Assembly: GCF_001881495.1 (NCBI RefSeq) | Contig: NZ_LUKY01000033.1 | Location: 519,533-583,532, forward strand | Direction: 5' to 3' | Source of the DNA: Candidatus Rickettsiella isopodorum | Lineage (GTDB): Bacteria > Pseudomonadota > Gammaproteobacteria > Diplorickettsiales > Diplorickettsiaceae | Length of the DNA: 64,000 nt | Shown: positions 8,924-21,710 of the stretch, piece after piece | Layout of the letters: each line of letters begins with the position of its first letter | Numbering within the stretch: the first letter of the stretch is position 1 | Made by a program: the position numbers and the translations under genes | The notes under the pieces: generated by a model | The model's database searches: none | Told to the model about the DNA's origin: nothing | Seen by the model: the letters and a program-made list of their open reading frames with translations, nothing else

Positions 8924-9260
8924 AATGAGTTGCTCCTTACATTTTTTTGAGGTGTAAAGCTAAGTGAATCTTACATGTATTTTGTAAAGCTTAATACTAT
9001 ATAGAACAATGTGGGTAATTTCTAGTAAAGTTACTGATCACCAGATGTTCCATTAATATAGGGCCTACCTTTAATTTCAGGCCTAGATTCCTAATTTGCG
9101 CCAGTCCGGCTTAGGAAAAACGACTGACTTAGATTTTTTTATATTTATAAGGGGTACTCAATTGAACTAAGAAGGCAAAATTCATCCTTATATTAGCATT
9201 GCATAAAAGGGTTACGCTTATTATACTGTCCGACAATTTATAAGCTGGGGGTGGCTTAAA
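8924..9260. other. Intergenic region between aldolase and atpI
   Basis: No gene is evident in these 337 bp. The region must hold the divergent promoters of the aldolase gene and the atp operon. A stem-loop with 7-bp arms TTCCTAA (9088-9094) and TTAGGAA (9111-9117) lies in the middle, and a weaker GGCCT/AGGCC pair lies just before it. A candidate atp promoter is listed separately. Confidence 0.6.
9199..9227 (+). promoter_or_regulatory. Candidate atp operon promoter
   Basis: TTGCAT (9199-9204) and TATACT (9222-9227) are 17 nt apart, and the -10 lies 34 bp ahead of the atpI start. The -10 matches five of six consensus bases, whereas the -35 is weak. This is the best sigma-70-like match just upstream of the operon. 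Confidence 0.45.
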
Positions 9261-10813
<1,553 letters not shown>

Positions 10814-10838
10814 TTGATAATAAACTTGAGAAATCGTC

Positions 10839-11309
10839 GTGGAAATTAATATCACCTTATTAGGCCAGTTAATTACGTTTTCTGTTTTTGTGTGGTTTAC
10901 CATGAAATTCGTATGGCCACCCATACTGAAAGTAATGCAAGAGCGAGAACAACGTATTGCAGATGGTTTAGCTGCCGCAGAGCGCGGTCAACAAGCTTTA
11001 GAATTAGCACAATTAAAAGCAGATGAGTATTTGCAGGAAGCAAAACAACAAGCGACTGAGATCATTGAGCAAGCGAATAAACGCGCTAATCAAATGTCTG
11101 AAGAGTCGAAGAAGCAAATAAGAATAGAGAATGAACGGTTATTGACAATAGCCAGAGCGGATATTCAACAAGAATGGCAGGCTGCACAACAGAAACTACG
11201 TGCAGAAGTAGCTAATTTAGTAATTATAACCACTGAGAAAATTTTGGCGCAATCTCTCGATAGTGTGGCTCAACATGCACTCGTTAAACAATCTTTGGAA
11301 GAAATTTGA
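10839..11309 (+). CDS. atpF: F1Fo ATP synthase subunit b
   Basis: Peripheral-stalk subunit: one N-terminal transmembrane helix (residues 5-25, with the conserved W-P-P-I-L near 26) followed by a long charged coiled coil. The 156 residues match the family. Translation starts at GTG (10839); there is no in-frame ATG close by. The stop codon overlaps the atpH ATG. Confidence 0.96.
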   Translation: MEINITLLGQLITFSVFVWFTMKFVWPPILKVMQEREQRIADGLAAAERGQQALELAQLKADEYLQEAKQQATEIIEQANKRANQMSEESKKQIRIENERLLTIARADIQQEWQAAQQKLRAEVANLVIITTEKILAQSLDSVAQHALVKQSLEEI

Positions 11310-11845
11310 TGGCTGATTTCACATCCATTGCTAGACCCTATGCACGAGCGGCATTTGCTTGTGCTATGGATAAAAATAACGTGGATGCTTGGTCTGCTTT
11401 ACTTAAGCAGTCAGTAAGGGTTATTAACGAAAAATCGATGCAAAATCTATTAAAAAATCCATGTATCGATAAAATAGTAGCGTATGAATGTTTGTTGGAA
11501 TTTTGCAAAACAGTAATTTTTCCTTTTGGAAAGAATTTTCTAAAACTAATGGCAGTTAACCAACGATTATTAGTACTTCCAGAAGTTGAAGATTTATTTG
11601 GACGATATAAAGCTGAGCTAGCTAAGGAAGTGACAGCTTATGCTATTTCCGCTGTGCCTTTAACTAAAATGGAAGAACAAACTTTAGAAAAAGTATTATC
11701 GGAACGTTTACAAAGTCATATAAAATTAGACCACCACACGGATAAGAATTTATTAGGTGGATTGGTCGTTCGCGTCGGGGATTTAGTCATCGATGGTTCT
11801 GTACGTGGCAAATTAGAACGTTTACGTGCGACATTAGTGAATTAA
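11309..11845 (+). CDS. atpH: F1Fo ATP synthase subunit delta
   Basis: Delta (OSCP-like) subunit linking F1 to the b stalk. It begins with the typical A-R-P-Y-A-R-A-A-F motif and ends with V-G-D-L-V-I-D-G-S-V-R-G-K-L. The ATG at 11309 is chosen over a TTG one codon upstream because it overlaps the atpF stop as TGATG, the normal coupling in this operon. Protein length 178. Confidence 0.95.
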   Translation: MADFTSIARPYARAAFACAMDKNNVDAWSALLKQSVRVINEKSMQNLLKNPCIDKIVAYECLLEFCKTVIFPFGKNFLKLMAVNQRLLVLPEVEDLFGRYKAELAKEVTAYAISAVPLTKMEEQTLEKVLSERLQSHIKLDHHTDKNLLGGLVVRVGDLVIDGSVRGKLERLRATLVN

Positions 11846-11860
11846 GAGGCAGTATAGGCT

Positions 11861-13405
11861 ATGCAACAATTAACCACATCTGAAATTAACGAATTAATCA
11901 AAGAGCGTATCCAGAAATTTGATGTTTCTGCAGAAACGCGTACAGAGGGAAGTATTGTCAGTCTTCGTGATGGAATTGTGCGTATCTATGGTTTAAATGA
12001 TGTTATGTTGGGAGAAATGATAGAGTTTTCACCCCAATGTTATGGACTTGCTTTAAATCTAGAACGCGATTCAGTCGGTGCGGTTGTTTTGGGTGACTAT
12101 GAAGGACTAAGTGAAGGTCAATCGGTTAAGTGTACTGGACGTATTCTTGAGGTTCCCGTAGGCGAAGCTTTATTAGGGCGAGTTGTTAATGCTTTAGGGC
12201 ATCCCATAGATGGTCGTGGCTCAATTGAGGTTGAAAAAAATGCGCCTATTGAACAAGTTGCTCCAGGTGTTATTTGGCGTCAAAGTGTTTCACAGCCGTT
12301 GCAAACAGGCATACTAGCTATTGACAGTATGGTGCCAATAGGGCGTGGTCAGCGCGAATTAATAATTGGAGATAGACAAACTGGAAAAACAGCACTGGCC
12401 GTCGATGCGATTATTAACCAAAAGGATACGGGCGTAAAATGTATTTATGTTGCAATAGGTCAAAAAGCGTCATCTATTGCCGCTGTAGTGCGAAAGTTAG
12501 AAGAGCAAGATGCTTTAAAGCATACCATTATCGTATCGGCAAGTGCTGCTGATTCTGCTGCATTACAGTTTATTGCACCTTATGCCGGATGTGCGATGGG
12601 AGAATATTTCCGCGATCAAGGTGAAGACGCACTGATTATTTATGATGATTTAACGAAACAAGCTTGGGCTTATCGGCAAATATCCTTGTTATTGCGACGC
12701 CCACCTGGTCGAGAAGCTTATCCAGGTGATATATTTTATTTACATTCGCGTTTACTTGAACGTGCCGCAAGAGTTAATCAAGAGTTTGTTGAAAAGGCTA
12801 CGAATGGGCGCGTTAAAGGAAAAACAGGCTCATTAACGGCATTACCGATTATCGAAACTCAAGCTGGAGATGTCTCTGCTTTTGTTCCGACGAACGTTAT
12901 CTCCATTACGGACGGTCAAATTTTTTTAGAAACCGATTTATTTAATGCCGGTATACGTCCTGCAATTAATGCAGGTTTATCTGTTTCGCGAGTGGGATCT
13001 GCGGCTCAAACTAAAATTATAAAAAAATTAGGTGGTGGTGTTCGATTAAGTTTGGCTCAATATCGTGAACTTGCTGCTTTCTCTCAGTTTATGTCCGATT
13101 TAGATGAAGCAACACGTAAGCAGCTAGAGCGGGGGCAACGAGTTACTGAAATTTTAAAACAAAAACAATATGCACCTTTAAGTGTTGCTGAGATGGCTGT
13201 GCTGTTGTTTGCTGTTGATAAAGGTTATTTAGATGATATAGAACTGACTAAAATAGTTACATTTGCAGAAGGATTATTAGCTTATATGCATTCAGAACAA
13301 ACGAATTGTTTGAAACAGATTAACCAAAAAGGTGATTATAACGAAGTGATAGCTGATGAGTTAAAGACAGCAATTACGGCCTTTAAAACGACACAAACTT
13401 GGTGA
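11861..13405 (+). CDS. atpA: F1Fo ATP synthase subunit alpha
   Basis: Non-catalytic nucleotide-binding subunit of F1. Walker [10 protein letters not shown] is near residues 169-177. The family signature [16 protein letters not shown] with the arginine finger is near 369. The full 514-residue length fits. It sits in normal order, 15 bp after atpH and 6 bp before atpG. Confidence 0.98.
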   Translation: MQQLTTSEINELIKERIQKFDVSAETRTEGSIVSLRDGIVRIYGLNDVMLGEMIEFSPQCYGLALNLERDSVGAVVLGDYEGLSEGQSVKCTGRILEVPVGEALLGRVVNALGHPIDGRGSIEVEKNAPIEQVAPGVIWRQSVSQPLQTGILAIDSMVPIGRGQRELIIGDRQTGKTALAVDAIINQKDTGVKCIYVAIGQKASSIAAVVRKLEEQDALKHTIIVSASAADSAALQFIAPYAGCAMGEYFRDQGEDALIIYDDLTKQAWAYRQISLLLRRPPGREAYPGDIFYLHSRLLERAARVNQEFVEKATNGRVKGKTGSLTALPIIETQAGDVSAFVPTNVISITDGQIFLETDLFNAGIRPAINAGLSVSRVGSAAQTKIIKKLGGGVRLSLAQYRELAAFSQFMSDLDEATRKQLERGQRVTEILKQKQYAPLSVAEMAVLLFAVDKGYLDDIELTKIVTFAEGLLAYMHSEQTNCLKQINQKGDYNEVIADELKTAITAFKTTQTW

Positions 13406-13411
13406 TAGCGG

Positions 13412-14272
13412 ATGAGTTTTGCGCAAGAGATACGCGGTAAAATTGCTAGTATTAAAGGCACCCAGAAAATAACGCGAGCCATGGAAATGGTGGCGGCTAG
13501 TAAAATGCGAAAAGCTCAAGAACGTATGACGTTTTCGCGACCTTATGCGCACAAGATGCTAGATCTAATCTATCATGTCGCAAGTAGTCATGCGGAATAT
13601 CAACACCCTTATTTACAAGTAAGAGAGTTAAAACGAGCAGGTTTTCTTGTCATCACTACGGATAAAGGATTGTGTGGCGGACTGAATACTAATTTACTAA
13701 AGTTGGTTTTGCAGAAATTTCGAGTGTGCCAATCTAAAGGGATAGCTGTAGATTTGGCGATTATAGGTGGAAAAGGCGAGGCTTTTTTTAAGCGTATAGG
13801 TGGTCATGTGGTCGCACATGCCAATCATTTGGGAGATGCACCGCAACTACAAGATTTAATTGGGGTTATTAAAGTTTTATTAGATGCTTATAAGCGAGGC
13901 GAGCTAGATAGTGTAACTATTTTTTATAATGAATTTATTAATACGATGACTCAAAAAGCGCAAGCTCTAGAGTTATTACCCGTTTTGCCTTCTGAAAAAT
14001 CAGATCTTAATTATCGCTGGGATTATCTCTATGAACCTGATGCAAAGCCATTGTTAGAATTGGTCCTTACACGTTATATAGAATCACAAGTTTATCAGAG
14101 TGTTGTAGAAAATACCGCTTGTGAACAAGCGGCTCGGATGGTAGCTATGAAAAATGCAACGGATAATGCGGGTGAATTAATAAGCGATTTACAATTAGCC
14201 TATAATAAAGCACGCCAGGCAGCCATTACCAAAGAACTAGCAGAAATAGTTGCCGGTGCGGAAGCTGTTTAA
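13412..14272 (+). CDS. atpG: F1Fo ATP synthase subunit gamma
   Basis: Central rotor shaft. It starts with the conserved [23 protein letters not shown] helix and ends with the matching helix containing A-M-K-N-A-T-D-N-A. The 286 residues match the E. coli length (287). Spacing to its neighbours is short and consistent with one transcript. Confidence 0.98.
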   Translation: MSFAQEIRGKIASIKGTQKITRAMEMVAASKMRKAQERMTFSRPYAHKMLDLIYHVASSHAEYQHPYLQVRELKRAGFLVITTDKGLCGGLNTNLLKLVLQKFRVCQSKGIAVDLAIIGGKGEAFFKRIGGHVVAHANHLGDAPQLQDLIGVIKVLLDAYKRGELDSVTIFYNEFINTMTQKAQALELLPVLPSEKSDLNYRWDYLYEPDAKPLLELVLTRYIESQVYQSVVENTACEQAARMVAMKNATDNAGELISDLQLAYNKARQAAITKELAEIVAGAEAV

Positions 14273-14292
14273 ATTTAACCATACATGAATAA

Positions 14293-15702
<1,410 letters not shown>

Positions 15703-15717
15703 GCTTAGAGAAATATC

Positions 15718-16140
15718 ATGACTAAAACCATGCCGATTGAGATTGTGAGCGCAGAAGATGCGATTTTTTCAGGTGAAGCTACTCATTTAGTGGCGACAGG
15801 TTTATTAGGCGAACTCGGTATTTATCCTGGTCATACACAATTATTAACAGCATTAAAACCAGGACCAGTCCGTATTATAAAACCAGATGGGGAAGATGAA
15901 ATACTTTACATTTCTGGCGGTATTTTAGAAGTGCAGCCACAACTCGTGAGTATTTTAGCCGATACGGCTATACGAGCTGCCGATTTAGATGAATTGGCTG
16001 CATTAGAAGCTAAAGAACGGGCAGAGCGGATATTAAATGACAAACAAGCTGATATCGATTACGCAAAAGCAACAGCAGAATTAGCTCAAGCAGTTGCCCA
16101 ATTACAAGCCATATCGAAATTAAAGAAGAAACCCCGGTAA
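15718..16140 (+). CDS. atpC: F1Fo ATP synthase subunit epsilon
   Basis: Regulatory subunit with an N-terminal beta sandwich (G-E-L-G-I-Y-P-G-H near residue 40 and the V-R-I-I region) and a C-terminal helical hairpin. At 140 residues it is complete, including the C-terminal helices that can inhibit hydrolysis. It is the last gene of the atp operon; glmU follows after 136 bp. Confidence 0.96.
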   Translation: MTKTMPIEIVSAEDAIFSGEATHLVATGLLGELGIYPGHTQLLTALKPGPVRIIKPDGEDEILYISGGILEVQPQLVSILADTAIRAADLDELAALEAKERAERILNDKQADIDYAKATAELAQAVAQLQAISKLKKKPR

Positions 16141-16144
16141 AATA

Positions 16145-16171
16145 TAGTTCTCTTAAGTTTAGCAAGAACTA
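16145..16171 (+). other. Weak stem-loop after atpC
   Basis: Arms TAGTTCT (16145-16151) and AGAACTA (16165-16171) with a 13-nt loop lie just past the atpC stop. With no T-run it is not a classic intrinsic terminator. It may mark the end of the atp transcript or an RNA-processing site before glmU. Confidence 0.35.
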
Positions 16172-16276
16172 CATAAATACGAGAAAACTTCTTTAAATAA
16201 AAGTGAGATAAAATACAAAAGATTGAGTTAATAATCTAATGCAAAATTATGTTTTGAAATAGGCTAGTTTAAAAAT

Positions 16277-17650
16277 ATGAAATTACTTGATGTCATCATT
16301 TTAGCTGCTGGCCATGGAAAGCGTATGCATTCTACTTTACCTAAAGTATTGCATAAATTAGCGGGTAAACCTTTATTACAATATATTGTTGAAACAATTA
16401 AAGGTTTGCAACCTCATGCTGTTTATGTGGTTTATGGAAATGGTGGCGGTCAAGTACCCCAGTGTTTAGGGCATTTATCAGTTAATTGGGTAAAACAAAC
16501 GGAATTGTTAGGTACTGGACATGCAGTCGCTCAAGCTATTCCAGAGATTAAACAAGATGAGAGTCGTACGCTTATTTTACTAGGCGATACCCCATTAGTG
16601 AGTTTAGCTACTTTACAAAAATTAATTTATACCACTGAAACCCATCAAATTGGTTTAATTACATTAACGACACAACAACCTTTTGGTTTAGGGCGTATTT
16701 TACGGGATCAAGAAGGAAAGGTTGTTCAAATTGTTGAAGAAAAAGATGCTAGTTCAGAGCAAAAAAAAATACAAGAAGTAAATAGTGGTATTTTTTATAT
16801 ACCTGTAAAACTGCTAAAACGTTGGCTTCCTAAAATAAAAAAAATGAATGCACAAGGTGAATATTACTTGACGGATATTATTACAATGGCTGTAGAGGAA
16901 AAGATAGAAATAGTAACAGTATCTTCAGATATTGATGGAGAAATGCAAGGAGTTAATGATCGTGTACAACTAGCAAAGCTTGAACGTTATTTTCAGCAAC
17001 AGGCAGCTGAAAAACTTATGTTAGCAGGAGTTACATTACGCGATCCGCAGAGATTTGACTTGCGCGGACAATTAACCGTTGAAAAAGACGTGATTATCGA
17101 CGTAAATGTTATTTTGGAAGGAGAAAATTCGATAGGTGCTAGTAGCTCTGTAGGCTCACACTCCATCTTAAAAGATGTCAAAATCGGGAAAAATGTTGAA
17201 ATTAAACCTTATTCATTAATTGAAGATGCAATCATTGGAGATAATTGTATTATTGGTCCTTTTGCACGTATTCGTCCTGGGTCGGTTCTCAAAAATAATG
17301 TTCATATAGGAAATTTTGTTGAAGTTAAAAAAAGTCAGATAGAACAAGAAACTAAAATTAATCATTTAAGTTACATCGGGGATGCAAATATTGGCAAAAA
17401 TGTCAATATCGGTGCGGGTACCATTACGTGTAATTATGATGGAGCAGTCAAAAATCAAACCCAAATAGAAGATGATGTGTTTGTTGGTTCTAATACGGCC
17501 TTAATAGCACCCATACGAATACAGAAAGGAGCAACAATAGGGGCTGGCTCTACCTTAAATAAGGATGTTCCCGCCGGAAAGTTAACTTTAAACAGGGCTG
17601 AGGTAAAAACCCTTTCAAATTGGAAACGTCCGCGAAAAAAAGAAACTTAA
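16277..17650 (+). CDS. glmU: Bifunctional N-acetylglucosamine-1-P uridyltransferase / glucosamine-1-P acetyltransferase
   Basis: Makes UDP-GlcNAc for peptidoglycan and LPS. The N-terminal pyrophosphorylase domain has L-A-A-G-H-G-K-R-M near residue 10 and L-L-G-D-T-P-L near 100. From about residue 250 a left-handed beta-helix of hexapeptide repeats forms the acetyltransferase, with G-T-I-T-C-N-Y-D-G near 380. The length of 457 is standard. The atp-glmU order is common in gammaproteobacteria. Confidence 0.97.
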   Translation: MKLLDVIILAAGHGKRMHSTLPKVLHKLAGKPLLQYIVETIKGLQPHAVYVVYGNGGGQVPQCLGHLSVNWVKQTELLGTGHAVAQAIPEIKQDESRTLILLGDTPLVSLATLQKLIYTTETHQIGLITLTTQQPFGLGRILRDQEGKVVQIVEEKDASSEQKKIQEVNSGIFYIPVKLLKRWLPKIKKMNAQGEYYLTDIITMAVEEKIEIVTVSSDIDGEMQGVNDRVQLAKLERYFQQQAAEKLMLAGVTLRDPQRFDLRGQLTVEKDVIIDVNVILEGENSIGASSSVGSHSILKDVKIGKNVEIKPYSLIEDAIIGDNCIIGPFARIRPGSVLKNNVHIGNFVEVKKSQIEQETKINHLSYIGDANIGKNVNIGAGTITCNYDGAVKNQTQIEDDVFVGSNTALIAPIRIQKGATIGAGSTLNKDVPAGKLTLNRAEVKTLSNWKRPRKKET

Positions 17651-17689
17651 TCATAATTTTCAAAGTTTACTCTTCCTAGATAGAAGCTC

Positions 17690-17711
17690 AACTTTCCTAT
17701 AGGAGTTTTTT
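17690..17711. terminator. Possible terminator between glmU and host-attachment gene
   Basis: AACT and AGTT pair around CC-TATA-GG, with a two-base bulge on the left arm, and a run of seven T follows on the plus strand. The stem is short. It lies between convergent genes, about 40 bp past the glmU stop. Confidence 0.35.
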
Positions 17712-17723
17712 TCAGCTTAGCGA

Positions 17724-18179
17724 TTAAATTTTATTGGAGCGAACGATATCCCACCAATTTTCTTTTAGATAATTGATAAGAACAGACTCATTTTCTTCAA
17801 CAAAGTTTTTCTTGATATTAATTAATAATGCTTGTGTTACTTGTTTATCAAGATTGCTAAGTAAAACGCCACCGACATGAGGTGCAGAACATAAAATAAG
17901 TTGTTTGTATTGATGATTATCTAGTCCTTTTTTTAAAAAATTAGCCAAGATTTTAGTAAAATGATCGAGTTCTACTTCATGTGGGCTGCTGGGTGCTTCA
18001 TAGGCTCCTTTTGCAGAATGCATCGTTTGATAATGACCAGGTCTATCAGAAACTAAATCGCTTTCTTTTAGTTTAGCATTAGGGTTTTCTAGACTCTTTA
18101 ATAAAATCAATCTGTGATCTTTGGGCTCATAAGAATAAATATGACCTAAACTACTATTTAAGCTAATAATCCAAATCAT
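17724..18179 (-). CDS. Host attachment family protein
   Basis: A 151-residue protein resembling the bacterial family named for attachment to host cells, which is structurally related to the eRF1 / baeRF release-factor fold. Visible family traits are the S-D-R-P-G-H-Y segment, an S-P-H-E-V-E-L-D-H-F motif near residue 88 and L-I-L-C-S-A-P-H-V-G-G near 112. No signal peptide or membrane segment is seen, so a cytosolic location is likely despite the family name. The name comes from plant-associated bacteria; a role in attachment here is not supported by the sequence alone. Confidence 0.75.
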   Translation of the reverse strand: MIWIISLNSSLGHIYSYEPKDHRLILLKSLENPNAKLKESDLVSDRPGHYQTMHSAKGAYEAPSSPHEVELDHFTKILANFLKKGLDNHQYKQLILCSAPHVGGVLLSNLDKQVTQALLINIKKNFVEENESVLINYLKENWWDIVRSNKI

Positions 18180-18241
18180 TTAACCCCCTTAAGTATGTTT
18201 TTAAAGTATAGCAGGGTTCAAGACTATGCTCTTTGTAGATT

Positions 18242-19645
18242 TTAGGGGAATAAAATGGGTTTCTGCCATCCGCCTAGTAAGGTTTCTAATTTTTGCCCAA
18301 TCATGAGCGTTATGTCGTCATGCCATGGCTTAGCAACGATCTGTATCCCGATGGGTAAACCTTCCGCGGAAAAACCACACCGTACGGTTAAGACTGGCCA
18401 GCCTGTTAAATTGTAAATATTAAGATAACTAAAATCATGACCTTCGATAAATGAATGACCATGTAATTTTGCAGGAGTCGCTGCTACGGGACATATAATG
18501 ACATCATATGGAAAAAAGAATTTTTCTAAGGAAATACGTAATTGATCAATGCGACGTAAACGTTGATGTAATTCAGTAATAGAAAACTCACATTGACGCG
18601 CAATCGCTAAAAATTCTTTCACCAGATAAGAAGGTTTATTAATACCCAAATGGTTAAGTAAATTTTTAAATCCTAAACCCTTATCTCCACCCAAAATAAA
18701 TGTCTCTGTAATAAGAGTATAAAGTTCTTTTAAGTGTGGTGGGCATTGATACTCAATTTGTCGTACCTCACCTTGTAAAACATGCACTACTTGATTAATC
18801 GTTTGTAGGGTTGCTTTATCAGGTGAAGCAATGCCATTATCTGAATAAAAAACAATTCGTAAATTTTTACAGTTGATGAAAGGGGTGCGGATTGAAATAG
18901 GTACGACATCTGGATCAGCATTATCTGGACCCGTTAATAAGGGTAGAGATAATACGATATCATCCACAAACCGCGCCATAGGACCATAAGTGGTTAATGG
19001 CCGTAATAAACCCCTACCATCTGAGGGAACATTACCTGAATTAGGGATTAACCCGCGAGTGGGTTTTAAACCTACAATGCCTGTATTATGAGCAGGTTGA
19101 CGTATACTTCCTGCTCCATCCGAACCCAAACCTAGTACTGAGCCACCCGCGGCGATAATAGCGGCTTCTCCGCCACTACTTCCCCCAGGAGTGCGATTTA
19201 AATCATAAGGATTTAAAGTTTTGCCGTAGCGATCATTATCTGTTTCATAGGCAATATTGAATTCGGGAACATTACTTATACCTAAAATAATTCCGCCAGC
19301 AGCTTTTAATCTAGCGACAGCAGTGGCATCTTCTTTAGGGAGAAAATTGTAACCATTACTTCCTTTGCTAATAATAAAATCGCTGACTTTACAACAATCT
19401 TTGATAGTAATAGGTAAACCATGTAAAGGACCGAGAATTTGATTTTTAGCTAATTTTTCATCCGCTATGCAAGCTTTTTCTAATACAATTTCTGGCTCTG
19501 CTAGTTGAACAAGTGCGTTAAGCTTAGGATTAACCTGTTGGATGCGATCTAAATGCGTTTGGATAAGCTCAACACAGGAAATTTTTTTTTCTTTAATTAG
19601 CGTGGCTAATTTTCTTGCGGATAAAAAGTAAAGATCTGAGGTCAT
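18242..19645 (-). CDS. Amidase signature family hydrolase
   Basis: Serine amidase with the Lys-cisSer-Ser triad visible as K82, S156 (in the GGSSGGE signature) and S180 (in G-S-D-G-A-G-S-I-R). The 467 residues fit the amidase/GatA superfamily. No gatB or gatC lies nearby, and the sequence differs from GatA at several places, so a role in tRNA transamidation is unlikely. The substrate is unknown. Confidence 0.88.
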   Translation of the reverse strand: MTSDLYFLSARKLATLIKEKKISCVELIQTHLDRIQQVNPKLNALVQLAEPEIVLEKACIADEKLAKNQILGPLHGLPITIKDCCKVSDFIISKGSNGYNFLPKEDATAVARLKAAGGIILGISNVPEFNIAYETDNDRYGKTLNPYDLNRTPGGSSGGEAAIIAAGGSVLGLGSDGAGSIRQPAHNTGIVGLKPTRGLIPNSGNVPSDGRGLLRPLTTYGPMARFVDDIVLSLPLLTGPDNADPDVVPISIRTPFINCKNLRIVFYSDNGIASPDKATLQTINQVVHVLQGEVRQIEYQCPPHLKELYTLITETFILGGDKGLGFKNLLNHLGINKPSYLVKEFLAIARQCEFSITELHQRLRRIDQLRISLEKFFFPYDVIICPVAATPAKLHGHSFIEGHDFSYLNIYNLTGWPVLTVRCGFSAEGLPIGIQIVAKPWHDDITLMIGQKLETLLGGWQKPILFP

Positions 19646-19725
19646 GGAATGATTAATATAAATTATTGTGTATCAAGTTAGAAGAAAATTCTGTTTAGAA
19701 TAAAAAGTGGTTATTTATTAGAGTC

Positions 19726-20226
19726 CTATTTTATAATGCCACAGGCTATACGTGCACCACCTCCTCCTAATTTAGTAGGAATATCCGAATAATTGTCACT
19801 ATCGGCATGAATTATTAAAGAATGGTTTTTAAGTTCATTTAAACGTAATCGAGGAGCTAGAATTGGTAATGTCGCGTTGCCATTATTATCAACGTCTAAA
19901 ACAGGGAGATCGCCTAAATGACCTTTTCCATAAGGACCTAAATGCTTGCTAGAATGAAAAGGATCAAAGTGATCGCCTGCCGCCATGCCGTTATCTAGAC
20001 AAGAGGGGTTTTGATGGATATGAAAACCATGTAAACCGGGTGGAAGATTATGTAGATTGGGTGTCAATAAAACACCATAAGGTTTTTCTGAGGCAATTAC
20101 AGTGCCTATAGATTGCCCCAAGCCTTGTTGAGAGATAAGATACATAGGTATGGAGATATCAGCAAGGACACTATTGCAGATTAGTAAGCAGATGCTGGCA
20201 ACCGAAAATTTAAGTAATTTAAACAT
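19726..20226 (-). CDS. sodC: Cu/Zn superoxide dismutase, periplasmic
   Basis: A 166-residue precursor with an N-terminal signal peptide (cleavage near L-A-D, residue 22). The Cu ligands are in H-G-F-H-I-H (H69, H71). C76 and a C-terminal Cys (in R-I-A-C-G) can form the structural disulfide. The zinc loop holds several His and Asp residues, and the G-G-A-R-I-A-C-G-x-I signature closes the chain. It detoxifies superoxide in the periplasm, a usual trait of bacteria living in phagocytes. Confidence 0.95.
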   Translation of the reverse strand: MFKLLKFSVASICLLICNSVLADISIPMYLISQQGLGQSIGTVIASEKPYGVLLTPNLHNLPPGLHGFHIHQNPSCLDNGMAAGDHFDPFHSSKHLGPYGKGHLGDLPVLDVDNNGNATLPILAPRLRLNELKNHSLIIHADSDNYSDIPTKLGGGGARIACGIIK

Positions 20227-20732
20227 TACAGATATCCCTCAACTCTATCGTGCTAAGTATAGCATAGCTTAATTAAAATATTATTTGGTTATTTTAAGAT
20301 GTTATGCAGTGTATTCAATTTTATTTTGACATCTTCTTCACATAACCCAAGCGAGTTATAAAAAAATTATTTTACATTACAAAAAAATAACATTTAATAA
20401 CTCATTATATTTTTCTTATTTTTTTTGAACCTAAGTATAAATTTATTTTTTATATCAAAATCAAATTCTATTGAAAATTTAGATAATAAAGCATAGGTTT
20501 TTTACTTAGGTAGCTTATGATGCAATGAGAAAAATTGTTTGTATTAATAATTACAAAAAATGATTTATATACTAGACATGCAATTACATTGCATGAGGTA
20601 GATATTTTTCATAATGATAATAGTCATAGAGTTACTTATCCGGTATTATAGTTTTATATTTTAACTAATTTTTTATTATGTAAAATTAAATTAAAAAATA
20701 TGGTATTTAAGTAATGATAATTTAAAATTGCT
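20227..20732. other. AT-rich intergenic region between sodC and the LysR gene
   Basis: No gene is supported in these 506 bp. The stretch is very AT-rich, with stops in all frames. It must contain the divergent promoters of sodC and the LysR-type gene. The only clear structure is the dyad at 20577-20595, listed separately. Confidence 0.6.
20577..20595. promoter_or_regulatory. 19-bp dyad, possible operator
   Basis: CATGCAAT and ATTGCATG flank TAC as a perfect dyad with 8-bp arms. It lies about 137 bp ahead of the LysR-type gene, where an autoregulatory site would be plausible. Function is inferred from position and symmetry only. Confidence 0.45.
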
Positions 20733-21608
20733 ATGCGTATTACTCTAAAACAACTCGAAGTTTTTGTCGCAATTGCTAAGACAGGAAACGTAAGTCACGC
20801 TGCAAAGAAAATGTATCTCTCTCAGTCAGCATGTAGTATGGCTCTTGCTACATTAGAAGAACAATTAGAAGGATCTATATTTGATAGACATGGCAAACAA
20901 TTATTTTTGAATGAACGAGGGAGAGTTTTGTTACCTAAAGCCAGCAGCGTCATATCACAAATTTCAGAGCTTAAAGATATGATGATGGAAAATAAAAAGG
21001 ATAATTTATCTGGCCAGTTAATCATAGGAGCGAGTAAGACCATCGGTAATTATCTATTACCAAAGCTTATTTCTGAACTTACTTATACGCATAAAAATAT
21101 TCAAATCAATCTAAAAATAGCAACTACTAAAGCCATATTATCTAGATTACTCACATTTAATGTTGATGTTGCTTTAATAGAGGCTAATTGTTTTTCAGAT
21201 AAAGTTCATACTTATCCTTGGAAAAAAGATGAATTAGTCATCATTGCTGCTCCAAAATATCCTTTGAGTAAAAAAAAGAAATTGACACTATCAGATATCG
21301 CGAACGCACGTTGGTTACTCCGAAAACAAAATTCTAGTATCCGCGAAAAATTAGAAGAAAAAATTGGTGGAAAAATCCGACCTTTTTTAGAATTAGATGA
21401 TACAGATGCGCTTAAACAGGCAACTCAAGCAGGTTTAGGGATAAGCTGTCTTTCTCGATTTGTTGTTGAAGATTCTTTAAAAAATAATACCTTAATAGAA
21501 CTAAAAACTCCATTTTTAACCCTAAGTAGAGAGTTCTATATTTTGATTCATAAGGAAAAATATCAATCTACTATAATTTCTGAGTTTTTAAAAAAAGCGA
21601 ATACCTGA
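20733..21608 (+). CDS. LysR-family transcriptional regulator
   Basis: A 291-residue LysR-type regulator. Residues 1-60 form the winged helix-turn-helix (L-K-Q-L-E-V-F-V-A-I-A, then S-H-A-A-K-K-M-Y-L-S-Q-S-A). The rest is the periplasmic-binding-protein-like effector domain, with L-I-I-G-A-S-K-T-I-G-N-Y near 95. The segments resemble the YeiE/CysB-like branch, but the inducer cannot be told. No strong ribosome binding site precedes the ATG. The SDR gene follows 102 bp downstream on the same strand and may be a target. Confidence 0.92.
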   Translation: MRITLKQLEVFVAIAKTGNVSHAAKKMYLSQSACSMALATLEEQLEGSIFDRHGKQLFLNERGRVLLPKASSVISQISELKDMMMENKKDNLSGQLIIGASKTIGNYLLPKLISELTYTHKNIQINLKIATTKAILSRLLTFNVDVALIEANCFSDKVHTYPWKKDELVIIAAPKYPLSKKKKLTLSDIANARWLLRKQNSSIREKLEEKIGGKIRPFLELDDTDALKQATQAGLGISCLSRFVVEDSLKNNTLIELKTPFLTLSREFYILIHKEKYQSTIISEFLKKANT

Positions 21609-21710
21609 TGTCGAACGGTTAATTTATCCTTAGTTGTAAATAGCGCTAGTTAATTTTTGTGTTTAGTATAAAGTAGAGTTACAGGTGGTTGATTAGGTGT
21701 AAGCATTTTT

